From the NCBI GenBank assembly GCA_016710075.1, contig JADJLO010000029.1, forward strand, positions 1-57,960: DNA of 57,960 nucleotides. Reading direction: 5' to 3'. This DNA is from Acidobacteriota bacterium (GTDB lineage: Bacteria > Acidobacteriota > Blastocatellia > RBC074). This document shows, one piece after another, positions 36,611 through 48,179 of the stretch (positions are counted from its first letter, which is position 1; the number at the start of each line of letters is the position of its first letter). The notes below the pieces were generated by a model. It worked only from the letters and a program-made list of their open reading frames with translations, was not told where the DNA came from and made no database searches. The translations under genes and the position numbers were made by a program.

Positions 36611-37876
36611 ATGAAAAGATACATATCAACCATAGCCCTGATTGCGATTATTACCGCATCTCTGACCACTTTAAATTCCTGCAAGCGCAACGAGCCCGCG
36701 GCTTCCGCCTCAAGAGGCGCCAGTCCCGGAGGCCCGGGAGGGCCAGGAGCCCCGGGAGGCTCGGGAGCCTCGAATTTACCTTCAAAAGACGTCAAGCTCG
36801 CCAATTCTGAATCCAGAAAACTTTCAAGGGTGGTCTCAGCTCCGAGCACGCTTGCGGCTGATGAGCAGGCGACGGTCAGTTTCAAAGTCCCCGGCCGTTT
36901 GAGCGTGCTCAAGATTGACCTTGGATCCAAAGTCAGAAAAGGGCAGGCCATCGCACAACTCGAGACCATGGACTTTGTGGTCCGTTTGCAGCAGGCCGAG
37001 GCCGCACTGCAGCAGGCACGAGCGCGACTCGGACTGCCGCCACAGGGAGAGGACGACCGCATCGATCCGGAAAAGACCGCCACTGTCCGCCAGGCAAAGG
37101 CCATCCTCGAAGAGTCAAGCCAGAACAGAGAACGCTCGATCCAACTGGTCAACCAGGGCATTCAGCCAAAAGCTGAACTGGACCGCGTCGATTCCGCTTT
37201 CAAGGTCGCCGACAGCCGTTATCAGGATGCCCTCGAAGAGGTCAGAAACCGTCAGGCCGTCCTTCTCCAAAGAAGATCCGAACTTCAGATCGCCAAACAA
37301 CAACTCCAGGAGACTACTCTCGATGCCCCCTTTGACGGCGCCATCAGGGAGCGAAGGGCCTCTCTCGGTGAATTCCTATCTGCGGGCACTCCCGTCGCAA
37401 CTATCGTCAGGCTCCACCCCCTTCGATTAAGGGTCGAAATCCCTGAACGCGATGCGCAGGGAATACGCATCGGCCAGTCCGTCAAGGTCACCATCGAAGG
37501 CGATCTCGGTCAAACATACGGCGGCAGGATTGCCAGATTGAGCCCCGCCTTCCAGGAACAGAGCCGCACTCTGATCATCGAAGCCGTAGTGGATAATACC
37601 GACGGCAAACTTCGCCCCGGCACTTTCGCCAAGGCTGAAATCCTGACGACTTCAACCTCCGATGTCGTCATGGTCCCAGCTACCTCCATCGTCACTTTTG
37701 CCGGCATCCAGAAAGTCTTCACCATTAAAGACGGAAAGGCCCAGGAATTGAACGTGAACGTCGGCAGACAGGAAGGCGACTGGATCGTCGTCGATGGAGT
37801 CAAACCCGATATCCCTATCGTCCTCTCTCCCGGTAATCTGATCACCGGGCAGCCCGTCAAAGTTATTAATAATTGA
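36611..37876 (+). CDS. RND efflux periplasmic adaptor lipoprotein (HlyD/AcrA family)
   Basis: A membrane-fusion protein of about 421 aa that would link an inner-membrane RND pump to an outer-membrane channel. The lipobox TLNSC near residue 26 predicts a lipoprotein. A Gly/Pro linker follows (SPGGPGGPGAPGGSG). Then come the barrel-sandwich hybrid halves (SFKVPGRLSVLKIDLGSKVR, TTLDAPFDGAIRERRASLGE), a long hairpin (QAEAALQQARARLG through QIAKQQLQ) and the beta-barrel (LRVEIPERDAQGIRIGQSVK). No RND permease or TolC gene is adjacent; downstream is repeat A1 and then the polysaccharide locus. The ATG at 36611 starts the lipoprotein signal. Confidence 0.9.
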   Translation: MKRYISTIALIAIITASLTTLNSCKRNEPAASASRGASPGGPGGPGAPGGSGASNLPSKDVKLANSESRKLSRVVSAPSTLAADEQATVSFKVPGRLSVLKIDLGSKVRKGQAIAQLETMDFVVRLQQAEAALQQARARLGLPPQGEDDRIDPEKTATVRQAKAILEESSQNRERSIQLVNQGIQPKAELDRVDSAFKVADSRYQDALEEVRNRQAVLLQRRSELQIAKQQLQETTLDAPFDGAIRERRASLGEFLSAGTPVATIVRLHPLRLRVEIPERDAQGIRIGQSVKVTIEGDLGQTYGGRIARLSPAFQEQSRTLIIEAVVDNTDGKLRPGTFAKAEILTTSTSDVVMVPATSIVTFAGIQKVFTIKDGKAQELNVNVGRQEGDWIVVDGVKPDIPIVLSPGNLITGQPVKVINN

Positions 37877-37896
37877 TATTTTGGAATGGTCGAATT

Positions 37897-38006
37897 ACGA
37901 GCGGGACCGCAGGCGTCCCGCCTGCGTGTATTGAAATATCTGCCCATTCATATCAGATTTGCGTTAATCGACTTAACGCAGGCGGGACGCCTGCGGTCCC
38001 GCTCGT
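37897..38006. repeat. Inverted-repeat element A, copy 1
   Basis: Perfect 31-nt arms 37897-37927 and 37976-38006 (outer acgagcgggaccgcagg, inner gcctgcgt) surround a 48-nt loop. It starts 20 nt after the adaptor stop. The loop is almost identical, in reverse orientation, to copy 3 at 55874-55976. Confidence 0.9.
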
Positions 38007-38497
38007 ATTTTGATTCTGTAATTTCAGACAATCTACCAAATAATGAAACTGACAACTTTCCCAGATTAATTTTTTCCTTGACTAAAGCAACCTTCGACCT
38101 TAAATTCTAATCTTCCATGCGTCACTTGATGCTGACTTGACGCTGAGAAGACCTGAAAAGGGACAGTCCCCGGACCCCACTGGTAAAAATCGAGTCCCGC
38201 TTCCGGAACCTAAAACCCTCTGTCAATGGCTCCGGATCAAATAATCGACCGATAACTTGTCTTCTTTAGTAGCCCCTAATGGCCTGGCTCTTTTGAATTT
38301 TCGAAACGCTGCCTCGAATAAGAGGTTTCCTTTATGGTTTTTTATTCTGAGGGTCAAAGTGTATTCTCAGCGGACTTTTTAAAGTTATTGAAAAATAAAG
38401 CCATACCGGCATTTTAAAATTGAATTTTGGATAGTTTCTGGGTTATCCTAATGGCGCCCTGACCCCCGACGTCCCATCACAAACGGGAGGATTAGTA
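38007..38497. other. Gene-free region before the polysaccharide locus
   Basis: No ORF or RNA gene is convincing. It contains a small palindrome-bearing fragment gggacagtccccggacccc near 38160 that resembles dispersed repeat debris, and an AT-rich stretch (38320-38440) likely to hold the promoter of the FecR-like gene. I found no clear promoter boxes or riboswitch. Confidence 0.4.
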
Positions 38498-39127
38498 ATG
38501 TATTCAGGATTTACACGGAAGATTACCTCCGTTTCACTGGCGTTTGTCTTATTCGCTTCGATGATTTTATCACCCGCAGCGTCATTTGCCGCAGGTGACT
38601 CCAAGTCCGGCAAAGGTAAAACTGTTCCACAGATAGTTGGTTTGATATCGGTCAACGGCACAGTCACGGTTAATGACAAAAGCACGACCAGCGGTTCTTC
38701 GGTTTTCGATAACAGCAATATCAAGGTTGCGTGCGCCAAAGGCAACAACGCGATCGTAAATCTTGGCAGGATGGGCCGGATAGAGCTAAATCCCGGCGCG
38801 CATCTGGTTCTGAGATTTTCCGAAGGGCTGATCACCGGTGATCTGCTCGAAGGGAACATCGTGGTCAATGCTGAGGCAGGCGTCAAAGTCGCAATCAGTA
38901 CTTCTGATGGCGTGACTGCTGCCGATGGAAAAGAACCGTCCGTTATTCCGGTCAGAACTCAGAAAGGGGTTCGCTGCGTGCCGATGCTTGCCACCTCGTC
39001 TGCGAGTTCGCCGGCGATTGGAACCGGAGCCATTGCCGCCATCCTTATCGGGATCGGTGGAGCGGCAGTTGCCGGTGCGGCTATTGGGGTAAATACAGAC
39101 AGGGCGGCCTCAGGCGTCGTTCCATAA
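38498..39127 (+). CDS. FecR-like exported protein at the head of the polysaccharide locus
   Basis: A 209-aa exported protein. The signal peptide is SVSLAFVLFASMILSPAASF. The FecR-like core reads VGLISVNGTVTVNDKSTTSG, FDNSNIKVACAKGNNAIVNL, RIELNPGAHLVLRFSEG and LLEGNIVVNAEAGVKV. A Gly/Ala-rich hydrophobic segment near the C-terminus (GAIAAILIGIGGAAVAGAAI) could be membrane-anchored. Such stand-alone FecR-like proteins are common in acidobacterial exopolysaccharide clusters; their role is unknown. A strong ggagga site lies 7 nt before the ATG. It is 77 bp from the TPR gene. Confidence 0.72.
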   Translation: MYSGFTRKITSVSLAFVLFASMILSPAASFAAGDSKSGKGKTVPQIVGLISVNGTVTVNDKSTTSGSSVFDNSNIKVACAKGNNAIVNLGRMGRIELNPGAHLVLRFSEGLITGDLLEGNIVVNAEAGVKVAISTSDGVTAADGKEPSVIPVRTQKGVRCVPMLATSSASSPAIGTGAIAAILIGIGGAAVAGAAIGVNTDRAASGVVP

Positions 39128-39204
39128 AACCGCCATCCGGAGATTTGTAATTTTCCTTCGAATTGCTGCAAAAGGGGCATCTGCTGATTCGAAGATAAAC
39201 CACA

Positions 39205-40510
39205 GTGTCTTTATCATTTAAAGTCGACAGCCTGATCGTAAGACTGATTCAACTTGCTATTGGAGTGGCAATCTGCTTCCTGCTGTTCAGGGTCGCTTAC
39301 TCCAATTTCATCGTCAGGGTAATAACCGATCCCAGGCTTGAATTCACCCGCGAGGCTTTGTCGGTTGTCGCGACGAGCGAGCCGAATTCGCCAAGAATAT
39401 TATTTAGACTGGCGCAGGCGGAGACTGCCGGGGAAGTCATCACCAATTTTCAAGGTGTTGAAAGTGCTATCGGTCATGCCAGGCGCGCATCGGAGCTCAC
39501 CTTCTGGGATTATAGATACAAGCAGCTTCTGGCGCATCTACAGGAGCTCAGCGGCGACCCGGATGCCGCCGAACAGTCACTCCGCGTGGCCGTCAAACTC
39601 GCTCCAAACAATTCAGAGGTTAACTGGTTGTATGCGAACCTCTTGATCAGGCTGGGCAGACTGGATGAATCACTGGCGCCATTGAAGTCGGCCTCGATGA
39701 TGAATGAACGCTATTACCCACAGGCCTACGATCTTTTATGGCGGGCTTCGGGACAAAACCTTGAACTTTGAAAACAATGGCCGGCGACGATGCGACGGCC
39801 CGGCTGTCGCTGGTTCAGTTTATGCTGGATCAGTCGCTGACAAGCGAGGCACTGGCGCTTTTCCGCGGCATCGACCGCCAGATAAAGATCGATTCCGGGA
39901 AAGGGTCTTCTTTTATCAGATCCCTGATTGCCTCGGGGCGGATTGAATCAGCGAGATCACTCTGGCTCGAATTGCTGGGAAGCAACGCCCAGGCTCAATC
40001 TCCTTCGGACTCGCCCGCCAACCAGGTTTGGAACAGTGGTTTTGAAGCGGACTCGATCAGGAATTTCGATCATTTCGACTGGACCATAACTCCCAGCGAA
40101 TATGCCAGGATCGGTATCGATTCAAGGGCTAATCACTCGGGATCGCGCTCTCTGAAAATTTCTTTTGCCGGACGCGACACTACGACTTTAAGGGGCGAAG
40201 CTAAACAACTGGTTTTTCTCAGGCCCGGCGTCAGGTACCGCATCGAATGCTTTGTCAAGACATCTGATCTGTTCACGCCCGAAGGCCCCAAAGTCGCCAT
40301 CATTGGCACGAGTGGAGTGCTGGCGGCATCAGATCCGATACCCGAAGGAACCAATGACTGGAAACTGGTCTCCTTCAAATATATTGCTCCCAATGAAACC
40401 TCACCTAAGTATTTGACAATAGTTCGAATCCTAAATTCAGCTACGACGATCAGATACGTGGTGTAGTCTGGTTCGACGATTTTTCGATTATCGAACTGCC
40501 CCGCCAGTAA
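39205..40510 (+). CDS. TPR protein with C-terminal carbohydrate-binding-like domain (two apparent frameshifts)
   Basis: A membrane-anchored protein of about 434 aa. An N-terminal helix (LIQLAIGVAICFLLFRVAYS) is followed by TPR-like repeats (PRILFRLAQAETAGEV, DAAEQSLRVAVKLAPNN, EVNWLYANLLIRLGRLDES, QFMLDQSLTSEALALFRGI). From about residue 280 a beta-sandwich resembling CBM4/9-type modules appears (WNSGFEADSIRNFDHFDWTI, SGSRSLKISFAGRD, RPGVRYRIECFVKTSD, WFDDFSIIELP). A one-base change near 39767 joins ...GQNLEL to LKTMAGDDATARL, and another near 40427 restores NPKFSYDDQIRGVVWFDDFS. It starts with GTG at 39205 and lies between the FecR-like and ligase genes. It is probably an assembly or periplasmic factor for the polysaccharide. 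Confidence 0.75.
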
Positions 40511-40556
40511 TCTACCGTATAACGGGAACAGTTACTGGCAGACTGACAATTAATTA

Positions 40557-42002
40557 ATGCAGCAAACTGAATATCAAAGTTCACTTGGACAATGTCTCGA
40601 TAAGGCGATCATTTTTGGTCTGCTTTTTCTGATGGTCTTCTCCACTCTGGTATTTGGAACGGTGGAGCCGTGGTCGATAGGCATATTCAGTCTGATCATT
40701 GTCCTGCTGCTGTTTATCTGGGCGATAAAGGCCTTTTCCGAGCGCAGATTTGAATTGATCCTCCCGTCTTCGGCCTTTCCGCTGATGCTGATCCTGCTCT
40801 ATGGAGCATTTCAGACAGTTTCAGTAATGGATGAGAAGGGAAGACGCTGGAGCATCTCGATGGATCCGGAAGCGACAAGGCTGACGCTCGAGGTCATGGC
40901 GGTCCTTCTGGTCGGGCTGATGCTCATCTCAGGATCGTTGATGAGTCGAGACAGGTTGAAGCTCTTTGCCAATTTTCTGATTTTCTGGGGGCTGGCTCAA
41001 TCGATTTTCGGGATGATTCAGTATTTCACCTGGAACGGCAAATATTACTGGATATTCGATCCGAGCGTGACGCCCTCTTCGCCCTTCGGATCATTCGTCA
41101 ACCACAATCATTTTGCCGGTTACATAGAGATGATCGTGCCGATTCCGGTTGCGCTGATCATCACCTCCGCGATTCGCGGAGAACTGGCGATGATATATGG
41201 ATTTACGGCGGCAATCATGGGGATCGCCACCATCGTTTCGCTGTCGAGGGGAGGCATGCTAAGCCTTCTGGCCGGGCTGATGTTTGTCATCATTCTTGGT
41301 TTGAGACCGGCGGTGATGAGAAGAGAACCATCCGACATGCTGCGGTTCCCGCTCTTTCTTTCGAGGGTCGGGGCCTCGCTGGTCATCATCTTTACGATAG
41401 GCGTCGGGGTTCTCTGGGTCGGCGGGGATGCCGTCATCAACAGAGTCGAAAAGACGGCGCTTCCCGGCGAAGAACGCACAGTCTCTCCAGGCCAGGTACG
41501 ACGCGAGTCCTTTTTTCAGGCTCGGGGATGGATCTGGCGCGACACCGGAGAGATCATCAAAAACAACTGGGGATTGGGTGTCGGCCTTGGAGCTTTTCAG
41601 ACGGCATATTCGATATACAGCAAACACGATGGATCCCTGGTTGTCGGCCAGTCGCACAACGATTATCTGCAGATTCTGGCCGATTGCGGAATCATAGGGG
41701 GGATTGCCGTCCTTTTGTTCATTTTTCTTTTGTTCAGGGACATTCTGAAAGCCATCAAACACCGGGATCCGTTTCTTTCGGGATTGGCTTTGGGGTGCGG
41801 CGGAGGAGCCTTCGCCATGCTCGTACATAGTTTATTTGACTTTAATTTACAGTTGCCCTCAAATGCGCTACTTTTCCTTTCGCTGTCGGCCGCAATCTAT
41901 CTTGTGAGGCGCTCGGCAGAAGAGGGGAGTATCCGCGACGCCTTTTTTGAGCGGGGCTCGAAATTTACCAGAGTCGCCCCCGAGATGGAGGTATGGTCTT
42001 GA
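40557..42002 (+). CDS. O-antigen ligase / polymerase family membrane protein
   Basis: A polytopic protein of 481 aa with about 11-12 membrane helices of the Wzy_C/WaaL superfamily (PF04932). The conserved part is SPFGSFVNHNHFAGYIEMIV, SLSRGGMLSLLAGLMFVIIL, GWIWRDTGEIIKNNWGLGVG and VGQSHNDYLQILADCGIIGG; the last contains the usual HNDYLQ motif in the large periplasmic loop. It may transfer lipid-linked polysaccharide to an acceptor or polymerise repeat units; sequence alone does not distinguish them. It overlaps the Wza start by 10 bp, so the two are coupled. Confidence 0.9.
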   Translation: MQQTEYQSSLGQCLDKAIIFGLLFLMVFSTLVFGTVEPWSIGIFSLIIVLLLFIWAIKAFSERRFELILPSSAFPLMLILLYGAFQTVSVMDEKGRRWSISMDPEATRLTLEVMAVLLVGLMLISGSLMSRDRLKLFANFLIFWGLAQSIFGMIQYFTWNGKYYWIFDPSVTPSSPFGSFVNHNHFAGYIEMIVPIPVALIITSAIRGELAMIYGFTAAIMGIATIVSLSRGGMLSLLAGLMFVIILGLRPAVMRREPSDMLRFPLFLSRVGASLVIIFTIGVGVLWVGGDAVINRVEKTALPGEERTVSPGQVRRESFFQARGWIWRDTGEIIKNNWGLGVGLGAFQTAYSIYSKHDGSLVVGQSHNDYLQILADCGIIGGIAVLLFIFLLFRDILKAIKHRDPFLSGLALGCGGGAFAMLVHSLFDFNLQLPSNALLFLSLSAAIYLVRRSAEEGSIRDAFFERGSKFTRVAPEMEVWS

Positions 42003-43149
42003 AAATGAAATATTTGAAATTCGTTGGAAATACCGGGCTTTTGACCCTGCTGATGACAATCGCTTTGATGTCGGTGAGCTACGCGCAGGTTGATCCGCCG
42101 CGCCCGGCGCCGCAGACACCTCGCAGGGATCCGTCAAGCGACAACAATCCGGGGCGTAATACCGGCAGGACCGGACCGGATGTGATTATGAGTTCGGATG
42201 AGGATTACAAGCTCAACGCGAGCGATCTCATCGAAGTCAACATCGAAGATGCTCCGGAGCTGTCAGGCAACTACCGGATCAACAAATCCGGAACAATCCC
42301 GATGAAGTATCTGGGATCGATGCAGGTTGTCGGCAAGACTTCTGAAGAAGTCGGCGCCATGATCACAAACGGACTTCGCGGTCGCTATCTCAAGGACCCC
42401 AAGGTTTACGTTTCGGTCAAACAATACAACAGCCGGACATTCTTCATCCAGGGAGCCGTCAGATCTCCGGGCGTCTATGTCATCGAGGGGAAACCGTCGC
42501 TCTTCAAGCTGATATCCATAGCCGGCGGCATGAGCGAAAATCATGGTTCTACGGCTTATATCATTCGCGAGACGAAGATGAGTCCCGAGAAGCTGGAGAA
42601 GCTGCGCTCGGGCCAGCAGGATGCCGATAAGCAGAAAACAGCAGAGGTTTCGACGCCGCTGTCCCAGGCTATGACGCAGGCCAAAGGCGAGACGGCGGTT
42701 ATCGAGGGTGAATCGGATTATGAACTGATCACCGCCCACATCAACGGGCTGTTCCGCGGAAGTTTCGAGCAGAACCTGATCATTCAGCCGAACGACCTGG
42801 TCTATGTTCCGCCCTCGGATGTCTTCTTCGTCGCCGGCGAGGTGAGAGCTCCTGGGCAGTTTCAGCTTCGTGAAGGAACTACTTTAAGACAAGCCATCTC
42901 ACTCGCCCAGGGGACCTACTTCAAGAGCGCAACCAACAAGGGAATTATCTTCAGACAGGACCCGGCTACCGGAAAGCTCAATGAGATTCCTGTCGACATC
43001 GGTGCAGTCATGAGCGGTAAACTCGATGATGTGGCGATCCGCCTAACGACGTCATCATGGTACCCAACAGCAGAGTTAAAACCATCTCCGGCGCCCTGCT
43101 GACGGCAATGGGCACTTCACTCATGTGGCGGATTCCCGTTGGCAGGTAG
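41993..43149 (+). CDS. wza: Polysaccharide export outer-membrane protein Wza-like (one apparent frameshift)
   Basis: An outer-membrane secretin-like channel for polysaccharide export, about 385 aa after repair. A signal peptide (LLTLLMTIALMSVSYAQ) is followed by a Pro/Arg-rich linker. The poly-export domain is KLNASDLIEVNIEDAPELSG, RYLKDPKVYVSVKQYNSRTF, and SLBB domains follow (FFIQGAVRSPGVYVIEGKPS and VFFVAGEVRAPGQFQLREGT). The frame shifts near 43042; the new frame gives PNDVIMVPNSRVKTISGALL and ends at 43149. No clear lipobox Cys is present after the signal. Two in-frame ATGs (41993 and 42005) are possible. It sits between the ligase and the Wzc kinases. Confidence 0.87.
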
Positions 43150-43217
43150 GTAGACCAGGTGAGTTGAGAGCTTTTCTAAACAGACGAAAAGAACTGATGG
43201 TTTGGATCAGATAATTT

Positions 43218-45629
43218 ATGGCAGAAGAGAACAAAGATCTCGAAAAGGCATTAACGACCGAAGAGTCAGCCATGATGCGGCCATTCGCCGCTCCCCGGCC
43301 GACCATGCTCAAATACGATTATGGCTATGGCTACGGGCAGGATTCGGCCAACGGCATCCATCTCAGGGAAATCTGGAGGATGGTTCGCAAGCGCAAATGG
43401 CTGATCCTCGTCATTGCCACGATTGCCACGATTCTTGTCGCTATTGAAGTCCACCGGACCCCTTCGATCTACAGGGCCGAGACCACGATGGAAATCGGCA
43501 AGGATGCCGCCACCGTGGTCAAAACCAGCGATCAGGTGATCCAGATCGACGATTCCGATAACATCAATACCAACAAGATCGTCTTCAAAAGCCGTCCGAT
43601 GCTTGAAGATGTAGTGGTCATTTTAAGGCTCGATACGAATCCCCGATTCATCGAGACTATGCACAAGAAGTCGATCGTCGATGCATTGAAAGACATCAGT
43701 TTCAGGATATCCGGCAAGGTCATTGGAGGCATTCCGCAATCGGAGGAGTCGTCGACGACCATGGCGCCGGCCCGCTGATGGAGCGAACGCCTGAAGAGAG
43801 CCATCGCCTTGCGCCCTATGTCGCCATCCTTAAAAACAAGCTCGAAGTGGAGGCCATAGACGACACCAGGATAATGAAGGTATCCTTCGAGCACACCGAT
43901 CCGGCGCTCGCGCAGGCGGTGGTCAATACGGCCGCGAAAAATTTCAGAGACAGAAATTACGAGCGCAAAACGGACAGATTCAAGGACACCTCGGGCTGGC
44001 TCGATCGTTCGACGCGCGAATTGAAGAGCAAGGTTCAGCAAGCCGAACAGGCCATGGCCGATTACACCCAGCGAAACGGCATCTTCACCTCTGAAGGCAA
44101 AGAGACGCTCATCGTCGAGAAGCTGACCAACCTCTACAATCTGGCGATGCGCGCCGAGACCGAGAGAATGCTCAAGCAGTCGCTCTTCGAAGGAGGTCCA
44201 GCGAGGCCGGATCGCGCAATTGCCCGAAGCCTTTTCCGACACTAAATCCGCGGCGATTCAAGGTGAACTGAGCAAGCTGCGAGTAGATGAGGCAGAGCTG
44301 AGCGTCAAATACGGGCCGGACAACCCGAAGGTGGCTGAGGTGCGGTCGAAGATCAAGTCCCTGAATGAGCAGCAGACAGAAACGCGAAGCTACCTCGAAG
44401 AAAAACTCAAAGCCGATTATGAACGAGCCCAGCGAGATGAGCGTTCGATGAAAGCGGCACTCGAGAAGACCAAAACTGAAGCAGTGCAGCAGAACCAGGC
44501 CTCCATTCAGTACAGCATACTCAAGCAGGAAGTCGATACCGCCAAGGCGCTCTATACTGAATTCCTGCAAAAGACGAAGCAAACGGAATTGCAGCTTGCA
44601 GAGCAGCACAACAATCTGAGAATCATCGAGCTTGCAGACATGCCGTCGAGTCCTATCGGCCCGCAGCGTTTCAGAACCATGCTGATCGGACTTCTGGTCA
44701 GCCTGATTGCAGGAATCGGCCTGGCGTTCTTCCTCGAATATCTGGACAATACGGTCAAGAGTGTCGAGGATGTCAGTCGCGTCGCCCAGCTCCCTACGCT
44801 GGCGGTCATTCCCTCGATCAACACGGTTTCCGCGCGCGCTCTCGCCGGCAGGAAGAATGTGAAAGCGGAAGTGTCGGGGCTCAGCGCACAGCTTTCGCCT
44901 GCTGCCGAAAACGAGCACGGCAAGCTGACCAAGCTTGTGACGCTCGACCAGTTGTCTTCCGTTGTCGAGGCCTACCGCATGCTGCGAACCTCGGTTCTGC
45001 TCTCCGCCGCCGGCCGTCCACCGAAAATCATCCTTTTTACCAGCGGCCAGCCGGGTGAGGGCAAGACAACGACCGCGATCAACACGGCAATCTCTCTCTC
45101 TCAACTCGGTTCATCGGTCCTGCTGATCGATGCCGATCTGCGCCGCCCCACGGTTCACAGAGTCTTCAAGATGAATCAGTCCCAGGGCCTCTCGACCTAC
45201 CTTTCAAGGCAGGTCGATATCGAGCCTCTGATTCACAAGCTCTGGGTTCCCAATCTATCCGTGCTCCCTTGTGGCCCGATTCCTCCTAATCCCGCTGAAC
45301 TCATCAGCTCAGAAAGGATGAAGGAGGTCCTTAAGCTTCTATCCGACAAGTATGATCACATTCTGATCGACTCCCCGCCGCTGATTAATGTCACGGATCC
45401 GGTCATACTCTCAACCATGGTTGACGGTGTCATTCTCGTCGTTCAGGCGGGAAGAAGCACTCGCGATATCGTCAGACGTGCCCGTCACGAACTCTCCAGC
45501 GTCGGCGCCAAGATATTCGGCGTCGTTCTCAACAATCTCGACATCAAACGAGAGGGCTATGGGAATTACGTCTCGACTTATGGCAACTACGGCTATACCG
45601 AGAATCGTGAAGAAGCCGGAAGACATTAA
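43218..45629 (+). CDS. wzc: Wzc-type chain-length regulator/tyrosine kinase, copy 1 (two apparent frameshifts)
   Basis: An inner-membrane polysaccharide co-polymerase with a fused BY-kinase, about 803 aa. Architecture: cytosolic N-terminus, membrane helix (RKWLILVIATIATILVAIEV), long periplasmic coiled coil, second helix (LIGLLVSLIAGIGLAFFLEY) and kinase with Walker A SGQPGEGKTTTAI, A' LLIDADLRRP and B HILIDSPPL. The Tyr tail reads YGNYVSTYGNYGYTE. Frames break near 43740 and at about 44191, where one extra G gives EGGPARPD instead of EEVQRGRIAQL. It is closely related to the intact copy 91 bp downstream. It may be a decaying duplicate or another pair of sequencing errors. Confidence 0.88.
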
Positions 45630-45720
45630 AGAAGCAGTTCAAAGTTTAAAGTATAAAGTTTAAGGGTGCCCCCTAAATATCAAAGCGTTCGCCCCGGACG
45701 TGACAGCAGGTGGTATATCA

Positions 45721-48179
45721 ATGGCTGAAGACAAGAACAAGAACGATCGAACAGCAGCAAACGAAGAAGCATTATTGATCAGGCCGAGCGGCGCTCCGCC
45801 TCTCACTTCGCTCGATCAGCTCTCGACATACAATAACTACTACAATCCCGGGGTATCAGCCGAAGGCTTCAACGTCCGAGAGATCTGGCGCAAGATCCGC
45901 AAGCGAAAATGGCTGATTCTGGCAATTGTCTTTATCGCAACGACGGTTGTGACAATCGAGTCGTTCCGCAACAAGTCGCTGTTCATGTCGACCGCCAAGA
46001 TTGCAGTCAACAAGGATAACGCCCTCATCAAAGCGGGCGATTTCGTTTTACAGACTGACGATACCGAGCGGATTAATACCGAGATATTGATGTTGCAGAC
46101 CCGGCCGCTGCTCGAAGAGGTCGTAGTCAGACTGAGACTCGATCAGAATCCGAAATTCCTCGATGTGGGTGGCCGCAAGTCCGTTTTTGAGTCGATTTCG
46201 ACGATATTCTCCAAATTCGGCACGCAAGTCCCGACGCAGCAAACTCAGCTTCCTTCATTCGAGTCGCTGGTGGTCGAACCGGCGCCGGACGGCAGGCGCT
46301 CAGCGGAGGAAAGCGAGAAGCTCGATCCATACGTTGAAATTCTTCAGAATTATCTGCAGGTGACCCAGGTTCCCGCGACAAGGGCTATTGAAGTCAGATT
46401 CACGCACACCGATCCCCGGATAGCCGCTTCGGTCGCCAACGGCGTGGCCTATGTTTTCGTCGAAAACAGCTTCAAGAACAAGACTGAAACGTCCAACAAT
46501 ACTGCCAGTTGGCTCGACAAGACCACGAGAAGCCTCCAGACTCAGATGCAGCAGTCAGAGCAGGCGCTGGCGACCTATAGCAACACTCACAACATATTCT
46601 CGACGGATGAGAAATCCAATCTGAGCATCGAGAAGCTGGCCGACATCTATGGCCAGGCGCTCAAGGCGGAAACCGATCGAATCCTCAAGCAATCAGTATA
46701 CGAAGAAGTGAAGATGGGCCGCGTGGCACAGTTGCCGGAAGCTTTTTCAGATTCGAAGACCACTCAGTACCAGCAGAGGCTGGCCGACATGCAACTCAAA
46801 GCTGCTGAACTCAATGCTCGCTTCGGCCCCGAAAATCCCAAAGTCACCGAGATCCAGGGGCAGGTTGAGCAGTTACAGACCCTGATCGCCTCGGGCACCA
46901 AAAATCTGGAAGAGAAGCTGAAAGCCGATTTCGAACGTGCGACAAGAGAAGAGAAGCTGATCAAGGAATCGCTTGAAAAAGCCAAGCTTGAAGCGATCGA
47001 GCAGAATCAGTCGACCATCCAGTTCAATCTGCTCAAGCAGAACGTGGACACCAACAAGGCGCTTTACAACGACTTTCTGCAGAAGACAAATCAGGCAAAC
47101 CTTCAGAAACTCGATCAGAATAAGGATCTGCGCGTCATCGAAGATGCTCGACCTGGAATCCTGACCGGTCCTCGCCGCGTCAGGTCGATCATGCTTGGTC
47201 TGATTCTGAGTCTGATGGCAGGCATTGGCCTGTCGCTCCTGCTCGACTATCTCGACAATACCGTCAGAAATGTCGAGGATGTGGCCCGCGCAACCCAGCT
47301 TCCGACCCTGGCTCTGATCCCGTCGATGAATGCCCAGTCGATGAAGGTGCTCTCTTCAAGAAAGAAAGCCGAATTGAAGGAGGTGAAGGAAGAGGAGGAT
47401 AAGAAAAAGGCGACGACTGTCACCTCGGTATCAGAAGGTATCTCCGGACTTGCGCCGCGAAGCATGCAGAATTACGGCAACAAGATTGCGACTCTGGACG
47501 GAATGTCCTCCGTTGTCGAAGCCTACAGAATGCTGAGAACCTCGGTTCTGCTTTCGACGGCCGGCAATCCGCCGAAGACTATTCTCATCACCAGCAGTCA
47601 GCCAGGAGAAGGGAAGACGACGACGGCCGTCAACACGGCAATATCGCTCGCCCAGCTGGGAGCTAAAGTTCTGCTGATCGACGCCGATTTACGCCGGCCG
47701 ACAGTTCACAAGACCTTCAAGCTGCAGCACGCCCGCGGACTTTCGAGTTATCTTTCGGGCCGCAGCCGCGTCGAGGATATGATCATCAAACTCTCGACCC
47801 CGAATCTTTCGATCCTGCCTTCAGGGCCCATCCCGCCGAATCCCGCGGAGCTGATCAGCTCTGATCGGATGAAGGACATGCTCCGACACCTGAGCGAGAC
47901 TTACGATCACATCGTCATCGATTCGCCGCCGCTGATCAACGTCACCGACCCTGTCATTTTGTCGACAATGGTCGATGGATCGATCATCGTGGTTCAGGCG
48001 GGCCGCAGCACAAAGGACCTGATTCGACGCGCCAGGCAGGAACTCAGCGGCGTCGGCGCCAAGGTCTTCGGTGTCGTTCTCAATAATGTCGACGTCAAAC
48101 GCGAGGGCTACGACGAATATTATTACCCTCGCTATTACTCGAACTACATCGACAATCAGAAAGGTACTGGAGCAGCCTG

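Noticed and set aside
37897..38006. CRISPR-like repeats
   Set aside because: The structure is a single inverted repeat with one loop, not a series of direct repeats with spacers. No cas genes are present.
38007..38497. Riboswitch or structured RNA leader before the polysaccharide locus
   Set aside because: I looked for cobalamin, cyclic-di-GMP and similar conserved cores and found none that I could support.
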